This document shows, piece after piece, positions 26,650 through 33,860 of a stretch of DNA of 34,006 nt (within the stretch, counting starts at the first letter, position 1; every line of letters starts with the position of its first letter). Source of the DNA: Candidatus Uhrbacteria bacterium (lineage in GTDB: Bacteria; Patescibacteriota; Patescibacteriia; UBA9934); the NCBI GenBank assembly GCA_903827265.1, contig CAIKHN010000013.1, positions 1-34,006 on the forward strand. Direction: 5' to 3'. Made by a program: the position numbers and the translations under genes. The notes beneath the pieces are model-generated. The model was not told the DNA's origin and ran no database searches. It was given only the letters and a program-made list of their open reading frames with translations.

Positions 26650-27029
26650 AGAAGGATCATGTTATGAAGCCGTTCCGCGATGTCACGCGGTGTGCTGTGT
26701 GGTGTAAGAATAATATCATCTGTTCCAACGCCATGAAGTGCGGAAACGAAATCGCTCGACGCACGGGCCGCAAAAACAACAATATGTAATGCTTTCGTCG
26801 TCGGCTGTTTCCGAAGTTTTCGGATTGACGAAACAACATCGTCATCCCCACCCACGCTGCCAACATCAACGACAAGAAGTGACGCATGGAGCCGAAGTGC
26901 CTGCCGCTCGAATTCAGCAATCTCCGGCACAAGAACCACTTTTGCAAAGCGTTCAAGGTGTCGTTCATACACTCTGCCAAGCGCAGCGTGCGTCGTCACC
27001 AACACAATTGTTGGTCGTATGCCCGTCAT
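26646..27029 (-). CDS. Degenerate response-regulator receiver domain protein
   Basis: A 127-aa single CheY-like domain (beta strands IVLVTT, LLVVDVGS, IHIVVFAA-like, DDIILTP). The phospho-acceptor position is kept as Asp55 in LLVVDVG. The acidic pair after strand 1 is replaced by TT, the Thr/Ser after strand 4 by Ala, and the Lys after strand 5 by Thr (LTPHS), so normal phosphotransfer is unlikely. Located between pilM and the pseudopilin, it may act as a protein-protein module in pilus control (inference). The start follows pilM by three bases (TAA-CGT-ATG). Confidence 0.72.
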   Translation of the reverse strand: MTGIRPTIVLVTTHAALGRVYERHLERFAKVVLVPEIAEFERQALRLHASLLVVDVGSVGGDDDVVSSIRKLRKQPTTKALHIVVFAARASSDFVSALHGVGTDDIILTPHSTPRDIAERLHNMILL

Positions 27030-27032
27030 ACG

Positions 27033-28118
27033 TTATTTGTCTTTTTCGGGGATAACACGCATCGCTAAGCCGATCGCAACCGCGAGCCTGCTTCCCACTT
27101 CATCAAGAACTCCGCGCGACTCTGGTGGCGTTGCAATTCGTGCCCACGGATCGCCGACGTACACATTCATATTCAGCGTTCCTGTCATTGCAGCATCGAT
27201 TCCTGCAAGGGATGCCGATCCGCCGGTAACAATGACCTTATCGACAGGTTTTGGCGCCTGCGCGCTTTCCTGAAGGTTCATATCAAGCGCGTATTTCACC
27301 TCATGCAACAACGGCTTTATCGCGGAAAGAATTGCCGGCGGCATTGCCGCACCAGTTGCGAGCACGAGATCTTTTTTTGTTGCCTCCGCTTCCGGAAGAC
27401 CTAAACTCATTGCGCTCGATAACGCTTGTGTAACAGCGCCACCACCCGATTTAATACCACGAGTAAGATACGGAACGCCTCGTTCAGCAATAACAATGTT
27501 CGTCCGTTCGCCACCAATGTCAACAATCATCGTCTTCGCGTTGTCTTTTCCAATCAACGATCGCATCAACGCAAAAACTTCTGTTTCCAAAGAAATTAAT
27601 TCGATTTTTGCAAGCGCAAAAACGGCAAGATATTTCTCGACTAACGTTTTTGGCGCAGCGGTCACTTGCACCCGAACGGTTTTTACTCCAGTCTCCCCTT
27701 CTTTCGGTAAAAAATCTTTATCGATGATATGCGAATCGATAATCATCTCTGAAACTGGCAACGGTAATAGCTTTCCCGCCTGTGACTCGACGATCGGACG
27801 AATATCTTCCTTGAGGGATTTTGGCGCGGGAATACTGATAATGGCATGAAACACGCTCTGTGCAGGCAATGAAGCAACGGCTTTCGTCGCCTTCATGCCG
27901 CTCTCCTTGATGATGCCCCGAAGCACCTGCGCGAGTTTCCTTGGTTCGTCAATGGAAATCGGCGACGTGTCAGCGCCAAACGGGACGTCGGCGTAACCGT
28001 ACGTCACTAATCGAACTCGGCCGGCGTCAGGAGCGAGTTCAACAACCTTCACCCCTGTCGTCCCAATGTCAACGCCAAGCAACGCCTGCGAAACCTCCTC
28101 TTTTTTTGCTCCAAACAT
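27033..28118 (-). CDS. pilM: Type IV pilus assembly protein PilM
   Basis: Actin-like cytoplasmic ATPase of the pilus inner-membrane platform. The 361 aa begin MFGAKKEEVSQALLGVDIGTTGVKVVEL (phosphate-1 motif) and contain MIVDIGGERTNIVIAERG (phosphate-2) and KVIVTGGSASLAGID (adenosine motif). The frame is open to 28187 through the neighbouring REP copy, but an extended -10 (TGC-TATACT, 28127-28135) ends 8 nt before the ATG at 28118, fixing that start. It is the first gene of the pil operon. PilN/PilO, PilB, PilC and PilT are not in the window. Confidence 0.94.
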   Translation of the reverse strand: MFGAKKEEVSQALLGVDIGTTGVKVVELAPDAGRVRLVTYGYADVPFGADTSPISIDEPRKLAQVLRGIIKESGMKATKAVASLPAQSVFHAIISIPAPKSLKEDIRPIVESQAGKLLPLPVSEMIIDSHIIDKDFLPKEGETGVKTVRVQVTAAPKTLVEKYLAVFALAKIELISLETEVFALMRSLIGKDNAKTMIVDIGGERTNIVIAERGVPYLTRGIKSGGGAVTQALSSAMSLGLPEAEATKKDLVLATGAAMPPAILSAIKPLLHEVKYALDMNLQESAQAPKPVDKVIVTGGSASLAGIDAAMTGTLNMNVYVGDPWARIATPPESRGVLDEVGSRLAVAIGLAMRVIPEKDK

Positions 28119-28126
28119 ATAGGGAA

Positions 28127-28135
28127 AGTATAGCA
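28127..28135 (-). promoter_or_regulatory. Extended -10 for the pil operon, leaderless start
   Basis: TGC-TATACT on the minus strand ends 8 nt before the pilM ATG. The -35 position falls inside the adjacent REP copy (28143-28159), so that insertion defines the upstream part of this promoter. Confidence 0.6.
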
Positions 28136-28142
28136 CGGAGGT

Positions 28143-28223
28143 GTTAAAGCTTAGCTTTGCGATCGAAACCGCGATCGAATACGCCAAGATTTTCGATCAT
28201 TTAAATGTTAAAGCTTAGCTTTG
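28143..28223 (+). repeat. Paired REP element (81 bp) at the 3' side of the RAYT gene
   Basis: Two direct copies of GTTAAAGCTTAGCTTTG (28143-28159 and 28207-28223) stand 64 bp apart. The 47-bp spacer has arms GATCGAAA (28161-28168) and TTTCGATC (28191-28198). The inner copy encodes the RAYT C-terminus (AKLSFN). Confidence 0.9.
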
Positions 28224-28839
28224 CCATATCTCGATGAGGAATCCACTCCCGAATGAAGACCAGATATTCTTCAGTCGACATTAACGACATCAAAAATTCT
28301 GGATGAATAATTGGGTCGATTGACGCGCCAATGTAATGACGAAGACTTGACCATGGATATTCCACGAGTTTTTCGAATCGTCCGCTTCCCTCTTCAAATA
28401 CATCGAGTTGATTCAAATGAACGTACCGCGTCGAATGTAAAAACTGTCGATCGTCCTCGATCAAAACGGATTTATACGATGATTCGAATAACGAACCGGT
28501 TCGATCGTATTTTCGATTAAAGTATTTTGTGTACCCCGTACCAAGTCGCTGCATGAATCGCGCGACTCCATCATCGACGACCTGCTTCAAAATAAAATGT
28601 ACGTGATTATTCATCAACGTGTAACAAATGATCTCGACCAGTGGAGTCGTCGAACGCAATGGATGACTACCGTCTTCCCCGAGTTCGGGCTTCCTTGCAA
28701 TAACTTCGTCGTCGTTGAAAAGAATACAACCCCGAAGAAACCGACGACGATCCTCATCACAGAGAAAAATATCCCGCCGATCGACTCCACGATTGTAAAT
28801 ATGGTAGTAGCAATCGGCCACCATCGGAGTAACGCGCAT
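28201..28839 (-). CDS. REP-associated tyrosine transposase (RAYT, TnpA-REP/Y1 HUH family)
   Basis: Single-strand-specific HUH nuclease related to IS200/IS605 TnpA, usually domesticated and active on nearby REP sequences. The 212 aa show YYHIYNRGVDRRDIF, the HUH motif in LMNNHVHFIL (H79, H81), the catalytic-Tyr helix GYTKYFNRKYDRTGSLFESSY (Y103 or Y106), and the RAYT hallmarks RYVHLNQ and YPWSSLRHYIG. All are intact, so the protein could be active. The last residues (AKLSFNI) come from the REP copy at 28207-28223, and the stop lies just beyond it. Start ATG 28839; MVADCYY at residue 6 is an alternative. Confidence 0.93.
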   Translation of the reverse strand: MRVTPMVADCYYHIYNRGVDRRDIFLCDEDRRRFLRGCILFNDDEVIARKPELGEDGSHPLRSTTPLVEIICYTLMNNHVHFILKQVVDDGVARFMQRLGTGYTKYFNRKYDRTGSLFESSYKSVLIEDDRQFLHSTRYVHLNQLDVFEEGSGRFEKLVEYPWSSLRHYIGASIDPIIHPEFLMSLMSTEEYLVFIREWIPHRDMAKLSFNI

Positions 28840-28865
28840 AATAGATTGATTTTCCTACTTCAAGT

Positions 28866-28882
28866 GTTAAAGCTTAGCTTTG
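28866..28882 (+). repeat. Single REP copy at the 3' end of rnhA
   Basis: GTTAAAGCTTAGCTTTG, identical to the other four copies. It supplies the final codons and the TAA stop of rnhA (NKAKL-stop). No partner is seen 64 bp to either side. Confidence 0.9.
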
Positions 28883-29301
28883 TTTTTTACCCCGTCCAGC
28901 GTCTCGTTCACCAACGCGTCAGCGGCCGCGTTCTGTTCACGGAACACATGGGAGAATGTGATCTTCTTAAACTTTGTGCGAAGATTATGAACCTCAAGGA
29001 ACCGCTTCGCGATTTCAGGATTCTTCACGCGATAAATACCGTTGATCTGTTTTACCGCGAGCTCGGAGTCGAGCCGGACATCAACCTCTTCGTATCCAAG
29101 ATCGAATGCTTTTTGCAAACCAATAATGATACCGGTGTATTCCGCCTGGTTATTCGTATCGATTCCAATGTACTTTGCTGCGTCAGCAACACGCTCGCCT
29201 TGCTCACCGTTCGCTGAAAGCGCAAACAGGACAGCTGCTCCTGCAGCAGGACCAGGATTTCCTCGACTTCCTCCATCTGCGTACATTCGTACTTTTTTCA
29301 T
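28867..29301 (-). CDS. rnhA: Ribonuclease HI family protein
   Basis: Cleaves the RNA strand of RNA-DNA hybrids. The 144 aa show the retained catalytic motifs: Asp in MYADGGSRGNPGPAA (D9), Glu in NNQAEYTGIIIGL, Asp in VRLDSELAVKQINGIY, and the C-terminal Asp in REQNAAADALVNE. This is the shorter HBD-less form common in archaea and many bacteria. The ATG at 29301 overlaps the recJ stop by four bases (ATGA); the longer frame to 29349 lies inside recJ. The final residues and stop come from a REP copy. It likely cooperates with RecJ in repair and primer removal (inference). Confidence 0.94.
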   Translation of the reverse strand: MKKVRMYADGGSRGNPGPAAGAAVLFALSANGEQGERVADAAKYIGIDTNNQAEYTGIIIGLQKAFDLGYEEVDVRLDSELAVKQINGIYRVKNPEIAKRFLEVHNLRTKFKKITFSHVFREQNAAADALVNETLDGVKNKAKL

Positions 29302-30998
29302 AGTCGGATATCTACGATTCTGCATTGTACATCTCTTCGTCCGTTCCACTCGTTGATTCCTGGTTCGTACGCAATGTCGACTTGTTTTCCACGAACGAGC
29401 ACTTCCGCTTTATCACCCATTCCGAAACCGACCATCTTACACACCTTCCCCGCGCTATCGAGTACGGTGAGTCGCAGATGTGCCCCCGTCGATCCCATCG
29501 TTTCTGCAATCATCACCGTCATTTTCAACGCGCCAAACACTGGCGGACGATTCCCTTCGCCAAATGGCGCGCACGCATTCAATTCGCTGATACCGTCAAT
29601 CGTGAACGTCGACGGCGCAATGATCGCATCGATAGGAAGCGTCACTGACGGTCCGTTTGCCCCGAACTTCGATCGCGCAAAAACATTCATTTGGGTTCGA
29701 AATTCATGCACGTCATCCATCGATCGTACCGATAAACCACACGCCTGAGGATGCCCACCTTTCTTGATGAAAATATCGCCGCACGCATTCATTGCTTCCA
29801 CCAGATGCAATCCACCAGCCGTGCGGCCACTCCCCACGTAGTGATCACCAACTTTTGTGAGCGCAAATGCCGGCAGCGCAAAGTCATTCACGAGACGCCC
29901 GGCAATGAGCCCAACAATCCCTGGCAACCACGAATCGCTCGCAACAACTACCACGTTGCAATCGTCATCAATCATGGACTTTGCGATCTGTTCTGCCTCC
30001 TTGTACGAATCTTTAAAAATCGACTGACGTTCTTTGTTCAGTGCCTCGAGTTTGGTTGCCGCAACCTCAGCAGCCTCAGCCGTTTGCGCGGTCAGCGTGT
30101 CGAATGCCAATTTCGCGCTCGATAATCGCCCCGCAGCATTCAGTCGAGGTCCAATCCGGAATCCGATTGCTGTCGTATCAATCGTGCCGAGATCGGTCCC
30201 GGACATCGCAAGCATCGCACGAAGCCCAGGGCGACGCGTCTTGTTGAGTACCTGCAACCCAAATGTTTCGAGCACGCGATTCTCGCCAAGAATCGGCATT
30301 ACATCGGTGACAGTTGCAATTGCAACAAAATCAAGAAACCATTTCTCGTATCCCTCAGGAATATCGGCTCCTCGATTCCGAGCTTCGTGAATCAAGGCTG
30401 ATGCAAATTTGAACGCAACGCCCGTCCCGCACAATGTTTTATTTGTATACGTCTCCCCCGGCGCTAACGGATGCAGCACCGTCGCATGACTTGGAAAATG
30501 CGTACCCATCTGATGATGATCACAAACAACGACATCGATCCCCGCCTCAAATGCGCGGCCGAGCTCCAACCCATTCGCGATTCCGCAATCAACGGTGACG
30601 AGCAACTTCTTCTTCTCTTGAATGAAGCGTTCAATGGTATGCATTGCGACGCCGTATCCATCTTTTTCACGATCCGGAAGAAACACTTCAACGTTAAAGG
30701 CAAACTTCATCTTCTCGGTAATATATCGCAACGCCTCAAACAACAACGCCGATCCCGAAACGCCGTCCGCGTCATAATCACCATGAATAACCACTGCGTC
30801 ACCACGCTCGATTGCGCCGAACATTGCAACAACAGCGCCATGCATTTGCGTGAAATCGAACGGCGAGTACGTATCACGTTCCCAATTTGGCGCCAAAAAT
30901 CGCTCGCGATCTTCGACCGCAACGCCTCGATTCACTAAAAGCTGCGAAACGAGATCATCCTCGCTCCGCGGCGCAATGTTCCATGCAATCGTCGCCAC
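29298..30998 (-). CDS. recJ: Single-stranded-DNA-specific exonuclease RecJ
   Basis: 5'-3' ssDNA exonuclease of recombination and mismatch/base-excision repair. The 566 aa have the DHH phosphoesterase motifs: HGDYDADGVSGSALL (about 72-86), VTVDCGIANG, VVCDHHQMG with the DHH triad, and FVAIATVTDVMP. The DHHA1 part follows with GSGRTAGGLHLVEAMNACGD and KKGGHPQACGLSV, then an OB-like C-terminal domain. The length is typical of the core enzyme. The GTG start at 30998 comes one base after the TAG of a 32-codon upstream ORF, so its translation is probably coupled to that ORF. Confidence 0.96.
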   Translation of the reverse strand: MATIAWNIAPRSEDDLVSQLLVNRGVAVEDRERFLAPNWERDTYSPFDFTQMHGAVVAMFGAIERGDAVVIHGDYDADGVSGSALLFEALRYITEKMKFAFNVEVFLPDREKDGYGVAMHTIERFIQEKKKLLVTVDCGIANGLELGRAFEAGIDVVVCDHHQMGTHFPSHATVLHPLAPGETYTNKTLCGTGVAFKFASALIHEARNRGADIPEGYEKWFLDFVAIATVTDVMPILGENRVLETFGLQVLNKTRRPGLRAMLAMSGTDLGTIDTTAIGFRIGPRLNAAGRLSSAKLAFDTLTAQTAEAAEVAATKLEALNKERQSIFKDSYKEAEQIAKSMIDDDCNVVVVASDSWLPGIVGLIAGRLVNDFALPAFALTKVGDHYVGSGRTAGGLHLVEAMNACGDIFIKKGGHPQACGLSVRSMDDVHEFRTQMNVFARSKFGANGPSVTLPIDAIIAPSTFTIDGISELNACAPFGEGNRPPVFGALKMTVMIAETMGSTGAHLRLTVLDSAGKVCKMVGFGMGDKAEVLVRGKQVDIAYEPGINEWNGRRDVQCRIVDIRL

Positions 30999-30999
30999 A

Positions 31000-31098
31000 C
31001 TAGTATCCCAGCTTGCTCATTGATGCCAACATCGAAACGAGGACCAATAGCGCAACGATTGCCCAAACCTTTCGTGCGTGCTTTCCTTGGAATTTCAT
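31000..31098 (-). CDS. 32-aa membrane microprotein upstream of recJ
   Basis: ATG 31096-31098 to TAG 31000-31002. The product begins MKFQGKHARKVWAIV; a basic head of ten residues precedes one hydrophobic helix (VWAIVALLVLVSMLASM) and a short tail SKLGY. A promoter fits it: ATGACG (31128-31133), 17 bp, TACGCT (31105-31110), ending 6 nt before the ATG. Its stop is followed after one base by recJ's GTG, so it is the true first gene of the recJ-rnhA operon. It may be a leader ORF or a functional single-pass peptide. Confidence 0.6.
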   Translation of the reverse strand: MKFQGKHARKVWAIVALLVLVSMLASMSKLGY

Positions 31099-31104
31099 GA
31101 CAAT

Positions 31105-31133
31105 AGCGTAACAACGATCGCGAATTCCGTCAT
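31105..31133 (-). promoter_or_regulatory. Promoter of the microprotein-recJ-rnhA operon, leaderless
   Basis: ATGACG (31128-31133), 17-bp spacer, TACGCT (31105-31110), 6 nt from the ATG at 31098. Confidence 0.6.
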
Positions 31134-31157
31134 TAACCGGTGGGGATGAACGCCGAG

Positions 31158-31186
31158 TTGAAAAAAATCTGAAAAATCGCTAGAGT
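31158..31186 (+). promoter_or_regulatory. Promoter and Shine-Dalgarno of the 219-aa orphan gene
   Basis: TTGAAA (31158-31163), 17-bp spacer, TAGAGT (31181-31186). GGAG then stands 5 nt before the ATG at 31209. Confidence 0.7.
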
Positions 31187-31208
31187 TTGGCGGCCACATG
31201 GAGATTTC

Positions 31209-31868
31209 ATGCGTCGCGAATCTGAAGAAGTCTCAAATCTGTTCAAGCTCTCCTTCGGTGATCACTTCACCGTCGACGCCGAAAATGAAGAGCAATACAC
31301 TGCGCTCCTATCGATCCACGCCGAGGACCGGTCGGGAATGCAGCTTGTATGTCTTCGTGGGCACCAGGACATCGAAGTAATCGACATGAGCAATGGTGAC
31401 GAAGTGTACTTCGATATCACCATTCTCCCAGACGACTCCATGGAAATGTCGGCGCTCGAGGGAGAAGATCGCGAGGAACTCGAGCAGAAATTTCACATGT
31501 TTCTTCTGCTTCTTACAGCAGACCGCATCACGGCCAACGAACAGCCTCGACGTCTCACCGACGGCACATGGACGATGCACGTAAACGATGTCGAGATCGT
31601 GTGTCAGAAAACCATCGACCTGCTATACGGTGAGGTTGGGGAATACACCGCGCATCTCTTCATTGGAAGCGAGAAGAGGGACGCCGACGACATCGTTAAG
31701 GTGTACCTCGTCTTCCTAGAAGAAACCGAGAACGATCCCGTGCACTACGAACCGATCGATGAAGTGACTCGAGAAATGCTCTATGAGAAGCTCATGAAAA
31801 GCCTCGGCCTGGCCAACGAGCTCGAAGGGCCTGACGACGAATCTGAGCCCAACGAATTCGTGTGCTAA
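31209..31868 (+). CDS. Orphan acidic hypothetical protein, 219 aa
   Basis: I do not recognise this protein. It is strongly acidic (ends ELEGPDDESEPNEFVC), with alternating beta-like strands (MQLVCLRGHQDIEVIDM, EVYFDITILP, WTMHVNDVEIVCQKT, AHLFIGSEKRDADDIVKVYLVFLEE) that suggest two related halves, and no membrane segment. The start is secure, with a full promoter and a GGAG site 5 nt before the ATG. A hairpin follows the TAA. It is GC-richer than lepA and recJ beside it and lies on the opposite strand from both. It belongs to the same class as the genes at 10718, 14231 and 24684. Confidence 0.75.
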   Translation: MRRESEEVSNLFKLSFGDHFTVDAENEEQYTALLSIHAEDRSGMQLVCLRGHQDIEVIDMSNGDEVYFDITILPDDSMEMSALEGEDREELEQKFHMFLLLLTADRITANEQPRRLTDGTWTMHVNDVEIVCQKTIDLLYGEVGEYTAHLFIGSEKRDADDIVKVYLVFLEETENDPVHYEPIDEVTREMLYEKLMKSLGLANELEGPDDESEPNEFVC

Positions 31869-31878
31869 CGACAAACGA

Positions 31879-31910
31879 AACGGCGACCTCCCTGTTGGGC
31901 GGTCGCCGTT
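31879..31910. terminator. Hairpin between the 219-aa gene and lepA (convergent)
   Basis: A 10-bp perfect stem AACGGCGACC/GGTCGCCGTT (31879-31888 with 31901-31910) with a 12-nt loop. It lacks a long T-run. Confidence 0.7.
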
Positions 31911-31920
31911 GCGCATTCTA

Positions 31921-33735
31921 CTAACGTTTGAGCACTTTCATGTACGCTTCGCTCGGAATTTCGACAGAGCCGACACCCATCGCGAGCATTTTCTTTTTTC
32001 CTTTCTTTTGCTTCTCAAGCAGCTTCAGCTTTCGCGTCGCGTCTCCGCCGTACAATCCCGCAGTCACATCCTTTCGCATCGCAGAGATTCGTTCACCGGC
32101 AACCACCTTTCCGCCAATCATTGCCTGGAGCTTGATGACGAATTGTTGACGAGGAATGCTGTCTTTCAAAATTTCGAGCACACGTCGACCAACACGTTCC
32201 GCCTCATTGCGATACACAATCATTGCAAACGCATCGACAGCGTCGTCAGCAACAGAAATATCGAGTCGACACACATCAGCCTCACGATACACGAACACGT
32301 CATAGCTCATCGATGCGTAACCGCTTGATGCACCCTTCAGCTTGTCATTAAAATCGACGATGATTGCAGACAGCGGAAGCTCATAGTGAATAAGCGCACG
32401 ACCTTCGGAGAGATAGTCTGTGTTGATGTAAATGCCGCGACGATCCTGTGCGAGCGACATCACATTTCCGATGGAATCGACCGGCGTGATGATGTCGACC
32501 TTTGCCCATGGTTCATCGATGTGATCAATGAAGCTTGGATCAGGAAGGTCAAGCGCGCTTTTCACGGTTTCAAATTCCCCATCTTTCGCATTCGATCGAT
32601 AGACGTGATACGCCACGCTCGGAAGCGTAACCACGAGATCGATGGTGAACTCACGGCTCAAACGTTCCTTCAAAATTTCCAAGTGCAACATGCCGAGGAA
32701 ACCACAACGGAATCCGTAGCCAAGCGCCGGCGAATGTTCAGGCTCGAACACAAGCGCGGCATCATTCAATTTCAATCGATCCATCGCGTCACGAAGTGCG
32801 CCATATTCATCGCCTTGTGCAGGAAAAATTCCCGCAAACACCATTGGACGAACTTCGCGGTATCCGGATAACGCCTCAACCGGCGTTGTTACCGGCGAAA
32901 CCGTCATTGTATCTCCAACTCGACACGCACGAATGTCTTTTAATCCTGTAACGATGTACCCAATCTGACCGGTTTCAAGTTCATCAAGAGGCGCGAACTT
33001 TGGTTTCAGAGCGCCAAGCTCTAACACTTCGCCGTCCGCGTCCGTTGCGAGCAATTTCAGCTTATCGCGCTTTTTAAACGTGCCGTCCATCACGCGAACG
33101 TATGCCACAACGCCCTTGTAATCGTCGTATGCGGAATCGAAAATAACTGCGCGAGGCGGTTTTGTTTCTGATCCTTCTGGCGACGGAACACGATCGATTA
33201 CCGCATCAAGAAGCTCACGAACGCCAGCGCCAGTCTTTCCCGAAACCTCGAGAATCGAATCTGGATCGCAACCTAACAATTTCACAAGCTCGGCTTTGCG
33301 CGTTGGGACGTCGGCCGCTGGAAGATCGATCTTGTTGAGTACCGGAATAATTTCAAGATTTTCCTCAACGGCGAGGTACAGGTTTGCAATAGTCTGTGCC
33401 TGCACTCCTTGCGTTGCATCGACGAGAAGCACAGCGCCGTTTACCGACGCGAGCGATCGACTCACTTCATAGTTGAAGTCAATATGGCCTGGAGTGTCGA
33501 TAAGGTTCAACGTGTAATCGACGTTGTCCTTTTTCCACACCATTCGTGCCGGGGCGAGCTTAATGGTAATGCCGCGCTCTCGCTCGATATCCATAGAATC
33601 GAGCACCTGATCCTTCATGACGCGCTTGTCGATGGTGCCCGTTACCTCGAGCAAACGATCTGAAAGTGTCGACTTCCCGTGGTCGATGTGGGCAATAATG
33701 CAAAAATTTCGAATGTTTTTCTGGGGGACGGGCAT
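31921..33735 (-). CDS. lepA: Elongation factor 4 (LepA) GTPase
   Basis: Ribosome-associated translational GTPase. The 604 aa from MPVPQKNIRNFC show G1 AHIDHGKST, G3 DTPGHIDF, G4 NKIDLP, the EF4 domain II-III region (GYGFRCGFLGMLHLEI) and the EF4-specific C-terminal domain ending KKMLAMGVGSVEIPSEAYMKVLKR. The frame is open to 33747, but the ATG at 33735 fits the family start. A promoter TTGCAG-17-TACGAT (33748-33776) ends 12 nt upstream, leaving at most a few leader bases. It is monocistronic. Confidence 0.97.
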   Translation of the reverse strand: MPVPQKNIRNFCIIAHIDHGKSTLSDRLLEVTGTIDKRVMKDQVLDSMDIERERGITIKLAPARMVWKKDNVDYTLNLIDTPGHIDFNYEVSRSLASVNGAVLLVDATQGVQAQTIANLYLAVEENLEIIPVLNKIDLPAADVPTRKAELVKLLGCDPDSILEVSGKTGAGVRELLDAVIDRVPSPEGSETKPPRAVIFDSAYDDYKGVVAYVRVMDGTFKKRDKLKLLATDADGEVLELGALKPKFAPLDELETGQIGYIVTGLKDIRACRVGDTMTVSPVTTPVEALSGYREVRPMVFAGIFPAQGDEYGALRDAMDRLKLNDAALVFEPEHSPALGYGFRCGFLGMLHLEILKERLSREFTIDLVVTLPSVAYHVYRSNAKDGEFETVKSALDLPDPSFIDHIDEPWAKVDIITPVDSIGNVMSLAQDRRGIYINTDYLSEGRALIHYELPLSAIIVDFNDKLKGASSGYASMSYDVFVYREADVCRLDISVADDAVDAFAMIVYRNEAERVGRRVLEILKDSIPRQQFVIKLQAMIGGKVVAGERISAMRKDVTAGLYGGDATRKLKLLEKQKKGKKKMLAMGVGSVEIPSEAYMKVLKR

Positions 33736-33747
33736 AGTTTGATGCAA

Positions 33748-33776
33748 ATCGTACGGTATTTTACGAAATTCTGCAA
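33748..33776 (-). promoter_or_regulatory. Promoter of lepA
   Basis: TTGCAG (33771-33776), 17-bp spacer, TACGAT (33748-33753). Its -35 abuts the -35 of a divergent + strand promoter. Confidence 0.6.
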
Positions 33777-33805
33777 TTGACGTATCCTCCGTTTTAGGCT
33801 AAGAT
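33777..33805 (+). promoter_or_regulatory. Divergent promoter for the gene at the right edge
   Basis: TTGACG (33777-33782), 17-bp spacer, TAAGAT (33800-33805). The predicted leader to the GTG at 33861 is about 49 nt. Confidence 0.65.
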
Positions 33806-33860
33806 AAAGCGTTTCTTGGATACTCTCCAGGAATGCCACCTTCCCAACCCCCGAGGATTC

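Larger units (their letters stand above)
28143..28882 (-). mobile_element. REPtron: RAYT transposase gene bracketed by its repeats
   Basis: The transposase gene (28201-28839) has two repeat copies on its 3' side and one on its 5' side (28866-28882), all in the same orientation. The block sits between pilM and rnhA, and repeats touch both flanking units. This is the organisation known for REP-associated tyrosine transposases. Confidence 0.82.

Noticed and set aside
28119-28187. N-terminal extension of PilM through the REP copy
   Set aside because: The extension runs through the repeat and the promoter. ATG 28118 matches the family start and follows an extended -10 box.
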